Positions 6,963 to 15,027 of a stretch of 18,343 bases of DNA are shown here, piece by piece. This DNA comes from Clostridium sp. (GTDB taxonomy: Bacteria; Bacillota; Clostridia; Acetivibrionales; Acetivibrionaceae), in contig DUVG01000218.1 in assembly GCA_012841175.1 (NCBI GenBank), positions 1 to 18,343 on the forward strand. The letters are read 5' to 3'. Below the pieces are notes generated by a model. It saw only the letters and a program-made list of their open reading frames with translations. It searched no databases and was not told the origin of the DNA. The position numbers were made by a program, and so were the translations under genes. Every line of letters begins with the position of its first letter. The first letter of the stretch is position 1.

Positions 6963-7828
6963 CATCTTGCCTCCCAACGTCCATAAATACCACAAGGCAA
7001 AATAACACCTGTATTAGTAACAGGTATTCCTACTTCTCCACAAGAAATACTGCCTTTATACCTCTTTTGAACTGTCATTTTAAGAATATTTGAAATAACT
7101 GTTGGTGAAAAACCTGTTGTATATGAGTTTATCAAGAAAAATAAAGGGTTAGGAGATAAAACTTCCAAACACTCTTCCACAAACATAAAAAGAGAATCCT
7201 CTATCTTCCACAACTCACCTTTTGGACCTCTGCCGTAGGAAGGTGGATCCATTATTATAGCATCATATTTATTTCCCCGACGCTGTTCTCTTTTAACAAA
7301 CTTAATAACATCATCAACTATAAACCGAACTGGCTTATCTGAAAGACCTGATAAAGAAATATTTTCCTTTGCCCACTGTACCATTCCTTTAGCAGCATCA
7401 ACATGACACACAGCTGCCCCTGCATATGCTGCTGCAACAGTAGCTCCTCCTGTATAAGCAAAAAGATTTAAAACATTAATCTTTCTTTGTGAAGAACTTA
7501 TTTTTTCTATTATCCAGTCCCAGTTAACTGCCTGCTCTGGAAAAATCCCAGTATGCTTAAACCCTGTTGGTTCTATATAAAATGACATCTCCTTATATGA
7601 AATTTCCCACCTTAAAGGCAGTTTCTTTTTAAAACTCCATTGTCCTCCACCTTTTGTACTTCTATGATAAATGGCATCTGCCTCTTTCCATAATCCCTTT
7701 TCTTCTTTAATAGGCCAAATGATTTGTGGGTCCGGCCTTCTTAAAATATATTTTCCCCATCTTTCCAGTTTTTCACCATTACCTGTATCTATAAGTTCAT
7801 AATCTTTCCAATCTTTTGTAACTAACAC
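6962..7828 (-). CDS. SAM-dependent RNA methyltransferase, RlmI-like (COG1092 type)
   Basis: A class I methyltransferase that probably methylates a base in rRNA using S-adenosylmethionine. In 288 residues it carries the N-terminal landmark LIDTGNGEKLERWG (12-25), the SAM-binding motif NLFAYTGGAT (121-130), an acidic residue for the ribose at Asp144, and the catalytic-region motif DPPSYGRGPKG (194-204). It lacks the N-terminal PUA domain of E. coli RlmI, so it belongs to the shorter Firmicute relatives and its target base is not known. The start is GTG at 7828, set by GGAGGAG five bases upstream. It lies 28 bases after ppk and overlaps the pseudouridine synthase gene, so both RNA modifiers are made from the polyphosphate operon. 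Confidence 0.88.
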   Translation of the reverse strand: MLVTKDWKDYELIDTGNGEKLERWGKYILRRPDPQIIWPIKEEKGLWKEADAIYHRSTKGGGQWSFKKKLPLRWEISYKEMSFYIEPTGFKHTGIFPEQAVNWDWIIEKISSSQRKINVLNLFAYTGGATVAAAYAGAAVCHVDAAKGMVQWAKENISLSGLSDKPVRFIVDDVIKFVKREQRRGNKYDAIIMDPPSYGRGPKGELWKIEDSLFMFVEECLEVLSPNPLFFLINSYTTGFSPTVISNILKMTVQKRYKGSISCGEVGIPVTNTGVILPCGIYGRWEAR

Positions 7829-7856
7829 AATTACTCCTCCATTTTTAACTATATTA

Positions 7857-9959
7857 CTATAAATCTTTCTCAGTTTTCTCTAAAACTGCTCTATGTGCTT
7901 CTTCAATTGCCAATTGGCAGAAATATTCCTGACAATTTAATTTTTCTTTTCCTTTCCTATTTATTTTTGTATAATTTCCATCTTTATCCAACATCCTTCC
8001 TTTTTCAGTATCCTTCATGCAAGCATCTAATATCTCTATTAATTTCTTTGAAATATCAGAATCTTCTATGGGAAATAGTATTTCAACTCTGCGATTAAGA
8101 TTCCTTCCCATCCAGTCTGCACTAGATAAGAAAAGCAACTCTTCACCATCATTGTAAAAATAATATATCCTTCTATGCTCTAAAAAACGCCCAACTATAC
8201 TCTTTACTCTAATTTTTTCACTAAGACCTTTAATACCTGGCCTTAGACAACAAATACCCCTTACTATCAAATCAATTTCAACTCCAGCTTGAGAAGCTTT
8301 ATAAAGCTTATTTATTATTCCTTCATCTACAAGAGAGTTTAAATTAGCGATAATCCTGGCTTTCTTTCCATTTTGGGCATTTTCAGCTTCCTGACGTATA
8401 AGCTTTTCAAATTTTTTTCTCAAGGTAACAGGTGCAACAGCTAATTTATACATTTTGCTTAGCCTTGAGTATCCTGACAGCATATTAAAAATTGCCGATG
8501 CATCTGCACCAAAATAAGGGTTTGATGTAAACAATCCTAAGTCTGTATAAATTTTTGCTGTTATATCATTGTAATTGCCTGTACTCATATGAACATATCT
8601 CTTAATACCATCTTCCTCTCTTCTTACCACCAAAAGTATTTTACAATGAGTCTTTAATCCTACCAATCCATATATTACATGACACCCAGCCATTTCAAGG
8701 CGTTTTGCCCATATAATATTGTTTTGTTCATCAAATCTAGCTTTAAGCTCCACAAGAACTGTAACTTGCTTTCCATTTTCAGCAGCTTGAGCTAAAGCCT
8801 CAACTATAGGTGAATTGCCACTTACCCTATACAAAGTTTGCTTTATCGCTAATACATTAGGGTCATTGGCTGCCTGTTTCACAAAGTCAATAACAGGGTC
8901 AAAGGACTGATAGGGATGGTGAAGAAGTATATCTTTTTGAGAAATTACACTAAACATATCTTCTTTATCAATAAGCTCTGGAACTGGCTGTGGTACATAC
9001 ACTGGATATCGTAAGTGGTCACAGCCTTCTATTGAGTGAACCTTCATTAAAAAAGTTAAGTCTAAAGGACCATTTATTTCATAGACGGTTTCTCTTGGCA
9101 CTTCAAACTCTCTAATTAGTATTTCTAAAAGTTCTAAAGACATACCATCCTCAATTTCTAATCTTATAACCATTCCCCATTTTCTCTTTTTAATATATTG
9201 CTGAATAGCTTCTAAAAGGTCATCTGCTTCCTCTTCATTAAGTCCTTGGTCAGTATTTCTAGTAATACGATAGCAAGCCATTGTTATAATATCGTGTCCT
9301 TCAAAAATAGTCTCAATATGCATTTTAATTATATCTTCTAGCAATATAAAACACTTCTCATCATCTTCTCCTGGCAGTTCAATAATTCTATCTAAAACCG
9401 AAGGAACTTGAACCATTGCAAATATTGGTTCTTCATTCTCTTCCTTGTTTTCAAGAAGCAGTGCTATATTAAGGCTTTGATTTAAAACAAGAGGAAAGGG
9501 TCTGCTCCTGTCAACCACCATGGGGGTAAGTACAGGATAAACAGTGTTGTAATAAAATGTCTCAATAAATTCCCTTTGTTTTTCATTAAGTTTTTTAGGC
9601 TTTATTATAAAAACTTTTTCTTTTTTAAGGCTAGGTATTAGAGAATTATTGTAGCAGCGGTACTGATCGCTTATCATTTTGTGAACTCTAAGTGCAATCA
9701 AATCTATTTGTTCTCTAGGGGTAAATCCTGCACTATCAAGTTCTTTAAATCCTGCTAGCACTTGATCAAACAAAGATGCAACCCTTACCATAAAAAACTC
9801 ATCTAAATTTGAACTTACAATTGACAAGAATTTAAGTCTTTCTAATATTGGGTTGGTAGTACTTTTACATGCTTCATTAAGTACTCGCTCATTAAATTCA
9901 AGCCAGCTTAGTTCTCTGTTAAAATAATTTGTATTTAATTTATACTCTATATTTTTCAT
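7857..9959 (-). CDS. ppk1: Polyphosphate kinase 1
   Basis: Reversibly moves the gamma-phosphate of ATP onto inorganic polyphosphate. The 700-residue length is typical. The N-terminal domain starts with FNRELSWLEFNERVL (13-27). The two phospholipase-D-like catalytic domains are intact: HHPYQSF (347-353), KQTLYRVS (373-380, Arg378 for metal/phosphate), ELKARFDE (404-411, Arg408), the phosphohistidine region GLKTHCK (434-440, His438), the second histidine in LEHRRIYYF (593-601, His595), and SSADWMGRNLNRRVE (612-626). It starts 7 bases after the Ppx-like gene stops; the ribosome binding site is a weak AGGGGAT overlapping that stop, so coupled translation is likely. The protein should be active. 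Confidence 0.96.
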   Translation of the reverse strand: MKNIEYKLNTNYFNRELSWLEFNERVLNEACKSTTNPILERLKFLSIVSSNLDEFFMVRVASLFDQVLAGFKELDSAGFTPREQIDLIALRVHKMISDQYRCYNNSLIPSLKKEKVFIIKPKKLNEKQREFIETFYYNTVYPVLTPMVVDRSRPFPLVLNQSLNIALLLENKEENEEPIFAMVQVPSVLDRIIELPGEDDEKCFILLEDIIKMHIETIFEGHDIITMACYRITRNTDQGLNEEEADDLLEAIQQYIKKRKWGMVIRLEIEDGMSLELLEILIREFEVPRETVYEINGPLDLTFLMKVHSIEGCDHLRYPVYVPQPVPELIDKEDMFSVISQKDILLHHPYQSFDPVIDFVKQAANDPNVLAIKQTLYRVSGNSPIVEALAQAAENGKQVTVLVELKARFDEQNNIIWAKRLEMAGCHVIYGLVGLKTHCKILLVVRREEDGIKRYVHMSTGNYNDITAKIYTDLGLFTSNPYFGADASAIFNMLSGYSRLSKMYKLAVAPVTLRKKFEKLIRQEAENAQNGKKARIIANLNSLVDEGIINKLYKASQAGVEIDLIVRGICCLRPGIKGLSEKIRVKSIVGRFLEHRRIYYFYNDGEELLFLSSADWMGRNLNRRVEILFPIEDSDISKKLIEILDACMKDTEKGRMLDKDGNYTKINRKGKEKLNCQEYFCQLAIEEAHRAVLEKTEKDL

Positions 9960-9966
9960 AAAAACA

Positions 9967-11508
9967 TCATCCCCTACGCCTAATAACAGGTTTATTTCCC
10001 ATTACCTCTTCAAAAAAATTAGCGTTACTTGCAAAACTCCACTCTTCTAGCATAATATCTTCATCTGACCATACATCAAAGTACAGCTGCTGTGAGTGTT
10101 TATTAATTTCAATTTTCTTTATTTTTTGTTTATGTGAAATATCCAAAGCTTCAGCTATTCTTAAAATTACTGTAAGTTTTGAGACAATTATCTTCTCCCG
10201 TGCATCAAGAACATAATAATTATCATGTGATAAATCTGGAATTTCATCACTGTGATATCTTGCTATGTTTGCAACAATATTTAGCTCCCTATCTGACAGG
10301 GCCATAATATCTTGAAAGCGAATTATATTATATGAATGTACATCATGTTTGTTATGATTTACATACTTCCCCACATCATGCAGTATAGCTGCTACCCTCA
10401 AATAAAGTCTTTCAGTTTCTCCAAGAACATGAATATCTTTTATTTGATCAAATATAGACATTGCAATTTTTTCAATATATTTGCTGTGTACTTCATCTAT
10501 AGAGTATTTTTTCCCAATATGCCAAACAGAAGCAATTATATCATTATACGTCTCTTTTTTTCTTGCAGTATTAAATCTATCATCTGCCATATCAACTAAA
10601 ATCCCATGTCTTAAGGATACCATAGGTGCATGTATGGTATTTGCATTGGTCATTTCCAAAAAACTATTAAATAGTATTATAGAGGGCAGAAGAATTTCTG
10701 CGTAATTTCTGGAAATTTTAAATTCCTCTATTATTTGAGGAGTTGTGAGTGTATGAACTTTTTCGTATAGATTCTTAAGCTCCTCTTTCTTTATTTTAAA
10801 TTTATTATCTTTTTTCTTAGAACACAATTTTATAATGGTTTTTAATTCTCCTCCTAGACCAACAAAACCTTTAATATCAAATTTAGGTAGTATTTGTTTC
10901 ATAAAGTCTATTCTGCTGTCTATAAACTCCTCCATTAATCCAGGAAAATCAAGAGTTCTTTTTTCAAGACTAGCTAAAATCTCCCTAAGCCTTAAAGAAC
11001 CAACTTTTAAATACTCAGTAAGTTTTAAATTTCCTTTGTTATATACTGAGATTTCTACGCCTCCTGAACGTATATCCACTATCAATATGCCTTTATCTAA
11101 AAATTTCATTTCATTAGACATATAATTTCTTATAGCTTTAGACATTAAAAAACGTTCTTGGGCGTTATTAATTACTTGAACTTCTAAACCTGTTCTAGTT
11201 TTTATTTGATCTAAAACATATTCTCTGTTTTCTGCCTCTCTTATTCCACTTGTACTCACAGCCCTATAGCTTTTAAGTTTATAATCATTAATAACTTTTA
11301 AAAAACCTTTTAGGGTCCTACAAGTATCATGAATTGATTGCACTTGGATTCTTCCATATGAAAAAGTGTCTCTACCTATATGGGTAGGCATATACAAATC
11401 TTCAAGAGGAATAATCTCTCCTTCTGATGTAACCTGTGCTATCATCATTCTAAGTGAATTAGACCCTACATCAATAGCAGCCATTACTTCATGTTTTTCT
11501 TTACACAT
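9967..11508 (-). CDS. Ppx/GppA-family protein with C-terminal HD domain, diverged active site
   Basis: Related to exopolyphosphatase/guanosine pentaphosphatase. Of 513 residues, about 8-305 form the actin-like Ppx/GppA fold (first phosphate loop AIDVGSNSLR, 11-20; GLGGELKT, 217-224) and about 320-500 an HD domain (ILHDVGK, 375-381; ARYH, 416-419). Two usually conserved motifs differ. The second phosphate loop, commonly DIGGGSTE, reads DIRSGGVE (145-152). The segment with the catalytic glutamate, commonly ISGxEEA, reads INNAQER (113-119), putting Gln117 where the first Glu is expected, with Glu118 next to it. Activity is therefore uncertain. It is first in the operon with ppk1, so a role in controlling polyphosphate or sensing nucleotides is likely but inferred. 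The ATG at 11508 follows AAAGGA. Confidence 0.88.
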   Translation of the reverse strand: MCKEKHEVMAAIDVGSNSLRMMIAQVTSEGEIIPLEDLYMPTHIGRDTFSYGRIQVQSIHDTCRTLKGFLKVINDYKLKSYRAVSTSGIREAENREYVLDQIKTRTGLEVQVINNAQERFLMSKAIRNYMSNEMKFLDKGILIVDIRSGGVEISVYNKGNLKLTEYLKVGSLRLREILASLEKRTLDFPGLMEEFIDSRIDFMKQILPKFDIKGFVGLGGELKTIIKLCSKKKDNKFKIKKEELKNLYEKVHTLTTPQIIEEFKISRNYAEILLPSIILFNSFLEMTNANTIHAPMVSLRHGILVDMADDRFNTARKKETYNDIIASVWHIGKKYSIDEVHSKYIEKIAMSIFDQIKDIHVLGETERLYLRVAAILHDVGKYVNHNKHDVHSYNIIRFQDIMALSDRELNIVANIARYHSDEIPDLSHDNYYVLDAREKIIVSKLTVILRIAEALDISHKQKIKKIEINKHSQQLYFDVWSDEDIMLEEWSFASNANFFEEVMGNKPVIRRRG

Positions 11509-11681
11509 AAAGGCTACATCCTTTCTTTTAAAATTATTACCATCTTAAAAATATGCCTTAAATACAATAATTTTAAATGAATGCTTTTGCTTTCTTACTT
11601 TAAGAATATGTACATATACTTAAAACATTCAATGTTTTCATATTATAAAATTTTTATGCTGCTTCAATCCTTATACAAAAT

Positions 11682-11710
11682 ATTATATCACTTTGTCTGT
11701 TATTTTTAAA
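11682..11710 (-). promoter_or_regulatory. Candidate extended -10 promoter of the ppx-ppk operon
   Basis: On the minus strand TTTAAA (11710-11705), a 17-base spacer ending in TGA, then a perfect TATAAT (11687-11682). The TGnTATAAT arrangement compensates for the modest -35. Confidence 0.45.
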
Positions 11711-11755
11711 CTATCTCTTAATAAGTTAGAAAGCATACATATTTTTATTGTGCCA

Positions 11756-11784
11756 TTTACAAAATACTATTATGAATTTATAAT
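11756..11784 (+). promoter_or_regulatory. Sigma-A promoter of speD
   Basis: TTTACA (11756-11761), a 17-base spacer and a perfect TATAAT (11779-11784). The start point near 11791 gives a leader of about 40 bases. Confidence 0.6.
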
Positions 11785-11833
11785 ATAACTTACAAAAACA
11801 TTTAAAACGTCGTTTTTCAATAGGAGGAAATTG

Positions 11834-12640
11834 ATGAAAATTAAACCTTATAAAAAATTAAAATTATATGGCTTTAACAACCTAACAAAAACTCTAAGTT
11901 TTAACATATATGATATATGCTATGCCAAAGAGCTTAATGATCGCAAAGGCTATATTGACTATATTGACGAACAGTACAATGCTGAAAGATTAACTAAAAT
12001 TTTAACTGACGTGGCATCAATAATTGGTGCTAATATTTTAAATATTGCAAGTCAGGATTATGAGCCCCAAGGGGCTAGTGTAACAATGCTTATCTCAGAA
12101 GAAAAGGTTCTTGATACACCTATTGAAGAATCACAAAGTGAATCCCCAGGTCCACTGCCTGAGACGGTATTAGCACATCTTGATAAAAGCCATATCACTG
12201 TGCATACTTATCCTGAAAGTCACCCTGATGATGGTATTAGTACTTTTAGAGTGGATATTGATGTTTCCACATGTGGACGAATATCACCACTTAAAGCTCT
12301 AAATTACTTAATACATAGCTTTGATTCAGATATAATAACAATTGACTACAGAGTAAGAGGATTTACAAGAGATGTATCAGGAAAGAAATTTTTTATTGAC
12401 CATAAAATCAACTCAATACAAAACTATATATCCAGTAATACTAGAAATCTGTATCACATGATTGATGTTAATGTGTATCAAGAAAATATATTCCATACTA
12501 AGATGCTTTTAAAAGATTTTGATTTGGATAATTATCTTTTTGGAATATCCCAAAAAGAACTTAAAGCCAGTGAGAGAAAGAAAATAAAGGCAAAGCTAAG
12601 AAAAGAAATGACTGAAATATTTTATGGCAGAAACATATAA
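11834..12640 (+). CDS. speD: S-adenosylmethionine decarboxylase proenzyme, E. coli SpeD type
   Basis: Makes decarboxylated S-adenosylmethionine, the aminopropyl donor for spermidine synthesis. The 268-residue proenzyme is of the long E. coli class, not the ~120-residue Bacillus/Thermotoga class. Self-cleavage occurs before Ser119 in HLDKSHITVHTYPE (115-128), giving a beta chain and a pyruvoyl-capped alpha chain. The conserved cysteine is in VSTCGRISPLKALNYLIH (144-161, Cys147), followed by TIDYRVRGFTRD (169-180) and DVNVYQENIFHTKMLLKDFD (211-230). The ATG at 11834 has TAGGAGG six bases upstream; an in-frame TTG at 11831 is too close to that site. No speE or other polyamine gene adjoins it. 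Confidence 0.96.
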   Translation: MKIKPYKKLKLYGFNNLTKTLSFNIYDICYAKELNDRKGYIDYIDEQYNAERLTKILTDVASIIGANILNIASQDYEPQGASVTMLISEEKVLDTPIEESQSESPGPLPETVLAHLDKSHITVHTYPESHPDDGISTFRVDIDVSTCGRISPLKALNYLIHSFDSDIITIDYRVRGFTRDVSGKKFFIDHKINSIQNYISSNTRNLYHMIDVNVYQENIFHTKMLLKDFDLDNYLFGISQKELKASERKKIKAKLRKEMTEIFYGRNI

Positions 12641-12653
12641 ACATTAGTAAAAA

Positions 12654-12688
12654 ATCACAAAGATTTTAAAAAGTGTAATCTTTGTGAT
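12654..12688. terminator. Bidirectional terminator between speD and the convergent small gene
   Basis: ATCACAAAGATT (12654-12665) and AATCTTTGTGAT (12677-12688) form a 12-bp perfect stem with an 11-base loop. On the minus strand it is followed directly by T6, so it is strongest for the minus-strand gene; it also ends speD. Confidence 0.75.
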
Positions 12689-12710
12689 GAAACATAAAAT
12701 ATTTTTAAAA

Positions 12711-13091
12711 TTAAACTATGGCATCATACAATTTTAACATTTTATCAACTATTCTTTTTTCGTTATCACCAAGAATAGGTTTTATTATATTGAGAGCTTG
12801 GGCTATTTTGCTTACATCAATTCTTTTTGCATATGTACTAAAATGTTCATTAAGATCATTGCAGGTTTCTAAATACAATTTACTTTTCATTGCCCTTTCC
12901 CCAAATACTTCTTTTTTTTCTTCAGGTGCGTACTGTACTAATATGTCTAATATTTTACACGTACTGGTTAAGGGATTGGCTTTGTGCATTTCATTTCTCT
13001 TGTTACTCTGTTGTGAATACAGCACTTCACCTATTTTTCCTGCAGCAAATATTCCATTTGCTACATTAAACAGCATTTTATAACCCCTCAT
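12711..13091 (-). CDS. Small helical protein of unknown function
   Basis: I do not recognise a named family. The 126-residue product is predicted mostly helical, with a mildly hydrophobic N-terminus (residues 6-25), a basic/polar linker (27-40) and a helical C-terminal part. Residues about 98-123, including ALNIIKPIL and RIVDKMLKLY, resemble the C-terminal helix pair of the protein at 15378-15764 (LLTAITPFM, AVNDCIQLL). The ATG at 13091 was chosen because AGAGGTG (13098-13104) precedes it at good spacing; an upstream in-frame ATG at 13139 has no ribosome binding site. It is monocistronic, bounded by terminators on both sides. Its place near yabG suggests, but does not prove, a sporulation role. 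Confidence 0.7.
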   Translation of the reverse strand: MRGYKMLFNVANGIFAAGKIGEVLYSQQSNKRNEMHKANPLTSTCKILDILVQYAPEEKKEVFGERAMKSKLYLETCNDLNEHFSTYAKRIDVSKIAQALNIIKPILGDNEKRIVDKMLKLYDAIV

Positions 13092-13274
13092 GTTTTCACC
13101 TCTTTTAAAACTCATTTTACCAACTGCTGCTAAATCCATATCTGTAATGAATATTTATGTTCATATATAAAACAATTTAGCTTTAAAACTAATGACTTCC
13201 ATCTCATAATATGTTCAAAGGCTATCCTTCGTTACTTCCTTAATTAAATGTTTATTTTAATTCCAAAAATTAAA

Positions 13275-13289
13275 GGGGCTAAAAGCCCC
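13275..13289 (-). terminator. Terminator of the cysteine-rich small gene
   Basis: GGGGCT (13275-13280) and AGCCCC (13284-13289) pair around a 3-base loop. On the minus strand it is followed by TTTAATTTTT, about 25 bases after the stop codon at 13314. Confidence 0.7.
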
Positions 13290-13313
13290 AATCTTTTGTT
13301 TTGATTTACATAA

Positions 13314-13673
13314 TCATTGTCCCTGGTTGTTTTGATATGTTTGCCATCCATATCCTTTGGTACATTCCTCTAACACGTCACAATTCAAATCTCTATTTAA
13401 GTTTTTTACTCTGTTGTCCATAAAGACATTACTTAAGACATCTCCACTTTCTGCTAGCACTTCACATATACAATCAATGTCAACAAACTTTATGACGTTT
13501 CTGTTCACACTAGCCATAAGCAAATCTCCTATAACAGCTTCAACACAGACAGTCTGCTTACATCCTGATTTAAGGACAATTACAACTCTTTCACCCCTAA
13601 GAAGTTTAAGCAGCTTTTTTATATTGTCAGGAAATCCCTTATGGTTGTCAGCTCCGAAAGCACCACAATACAT
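13314..13673 (-). CDS. Cysteine-rich small protein with a possible Sm-like beta domain
   Basis: An unassigned 119-residue protein with seven cysteines (3, 38, 43, 68, 70, 99, 104). Residues about 18-73 read as a helix followed by alternating hydrophobic strands (GERVVIVLKSG, VEAVIGDLLMASV, VIKFVDIDCICEVL). This resembles the small Sm-like barrels of Bacillus spore-associated DUF2642-type proteins, though I cannot confirm the match. The tail is Gln/Asn-rich (QTYQNNQGQ). The ATG at 13673 has GGGAGG (13682-13687) eight bases upstream. An 8-bp inverted repeat abuts that site. The gene starts 83 bases after the patatin-like gene stops, so it could also be read from upstream. A spore coat or exosporium role is inference from composition and context. 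Confidence 0.65.
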   Translation of the reverse strand: MYCGAFGADNHKGFPDNIKKLLKLLRGERVVIVLKSGCKQTVCVEAVIGDLLMASVNRNVIKFVDIDCICEVLAESGDVLSNVFMDNRVKNLNRDLNCDVLEECTKGYGWQTYQNNQGQ

Positions 13674-13687
13674 AATTCAAACCTCCC

Positions 13688-13707
13688 ATAATAGTTTCTA
13701 CTATTAT
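13688..13707. promoter_or_regulatory. 8-bp inverted repeat abutting the ribosome binding site, with overlapping TATAAT
   Basis: ATAATAGT (13688-13695) and ACTATTAT (13700-13707) are exact complements with a TTCT loop, directly next to GGGAGG. On the minus strand the distal arm overlaps TATAAT (13708-13703), which has no good -35; the same stretch also reads CATATTAT, similar to a sigma-E -10. It could be an operator over the promoter, or an mRNA hairpin beside the ribosome binding site if the gene is read from further upstream. Confidence 0.4.
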
Positions 13708-13756
13708 AATATGTCAAAAGTAATTTATTGCTACCAGTTACGTTCACTTATTATGT

Positions 13757-14887
13757 TTATTGAATAAACCTCTTTATAATGAGAAGTGCTAAAATAAGCA
13801 TTCCGTCATAATACCAAGAATTAAATCCTCCCCTTTTGTCCTTTTTAAAAAAATTTTTCACTGATTTATATCCAGACTCTATAAGATAATTCTTTTCATT
13901 TTCATCTAAATCAAAATCCAGAAAAGATATATTAGATACATCTATACTTATAATATTCTTAGAATCAAAACTCACTTTTTTTGGTGTGCCAATGTTGTAT
14001 AAATTAGAAATAATATTTTTAAGTATATTAACAGGATTTAGTCCTTTTAAGAAGCTTTTTCCCTCTATTTTTATTCCTATAGTAGGTTTGTTTTCATTAT
14101 CAATTAACCAAAATGGGAAATTATCAAATACCCCTCCGTCCACAAAATAATAATTTTTTTCTCCATCATCTCCTGTACCTTTAATCTCAACAGGTTTAAA
14201 TACAAATGGTACACTTGTACTCATTCTTACAGCCTTTGCAACTTCAAAATCATCTGGGTGGATACCATAAAACTCCATGTCATCAGGTAAAACTACAATT
14301 TTACCTCTGGTAGCATCTACTGATGTCATTCTCATTTTGTACCCTCTTGGATTTACTCTGTCTGATATTCCTCCTCTCAAATCACCAAAAGTTCTTATCC
14401 CCTTTTGTATTAAAACCTTATACATCCACTCTTCTAAATAGTCTCCATCAAAAAGATACCCCTTGTTACAAAACTTAATTATTTTTTTTACAACACCACA
14501 ACGCATATCATGAAAATTTAATTCATCAAATTCACTTTCACAACCCTTCTTTAATCTTTCCATAAGTAAAAAAAATTCTTTATTTTCTTCATTTAAAACT
14601 CTTTGATTTTGAAGAAAATCTATATATTCTAATATTATAGGAATTCTTCTTACAATATCATTTCCCTTGATTTTTGCAAAATTAAATTTATTTAAAACAT
14701 CCATTAAGCTATGTGGACTATAGCCTGATGCAAGAATACTTCCTACCATAGCCCCTGCCGACACTCCTGCTATATTTGAAAAATTCCATCCTTCCAAATC
14801 TAATGCCTTAAGGGCACCTATATATGCTATCCCCTTAACCCCTCCACCACTTAGTATTAAATTTAAGCACTTATTACCTCTAGACAC
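13757..14887 (-). CDS. Patatin-like phospholipase with C-terminal membrane helix
   Basis: A predicted serine lipid acyl hydrolase of 376 residues. The Ser-Asp dyad is intact: oxyanion loop SGGGVKGIAYIG (13-24), nucleophile elbow GVSAG (41-45, Ser43) and the Asp motif VDGGVFDNFP (249-258, Asp250). The insert at about 75-190 is longer than in minimal RssA-like proteins. The final 17 residues are hydrophobic (MLILALLIIKRFIQ) and look like a C-terminal membrane anchor, which is unusual. The start is GTG at 14887, with AGGGG about nine bases upstream; an overlapping ATG is out of frame. No signal peptide is present, so it would act on the cytoplasmic face of a membrane. Its substrate is unknown; its neighbours suggest spore-membrane lipid turnover, which is inference. 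Confidence 0.85.
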   Translation of the reverse strand: MSRGNKCLNLILSGGGVKGIAYIGALKALDLEGWNFSNIAGVSAGAMVGSILASGYSPHSLMDVLNKFNFAKIKGNDIVRRIPIILEYIDFLQNQRVLNEENKEFFLLMERLKKGCESEFDELNFHDMRCGVVKKIIKFCNKGYLFDGDYLEEWMYKVLIQKGIRTFGDLRGGISDRVNPRGYKMRMTSVDATRGKIVVLPDDMEFYGIHPDDFEVAKAVRMSTSVPFVFKPVEIKGTGDDGEKNYYFVDGGVFDNFPFWLIDNENKPTIGIKIEGKSFLKGLNPVNILKNIISNLYNIGTPKKVSFDSKNIISIDVSNISFLDFDLDENEKNYLIESGYKSVKNFFKKDKRGGFNSWYYDGMLILALLIIKRFIQ

Positions 14888-15027
14888 ATTTTATTACCCC
14901 TTTTATAATTTAACCTATATAATTTATATTTTAAAAATATTAAACTTAGAATGTAACATTTTAAGCATACGGATAATATACTGTAATGAAAAAAACTAAA
15001 ATTCATTAAAACGAAAGGATTGATTAA

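Larger units (their letters stand above)
11509..11833. other. Divergent intergenic region between the ppx operon and speD
   Basis: About 325 bases of AT-rich DNA without a credible gene. It holds two back-to-back promoters (entries at 11682-11710 and 11756-11784) and a small palindrome AAAACG-T-CGTTTT (11804-11816) between the speD start point and its ribosome binding site. The ppx operon leader would be about 170 bases; I see no riboswitch class that I recognise in it. Confidence 0.6.

Noticed and set aside
11804..11816. AAAACG-T-CGTTTT palindrome before speD as an attenuator
   Set aside because: Only 6 bp with a one-base centre, which cannot fold as an RNA hairpin of that size; an operator is possible but unsupported.
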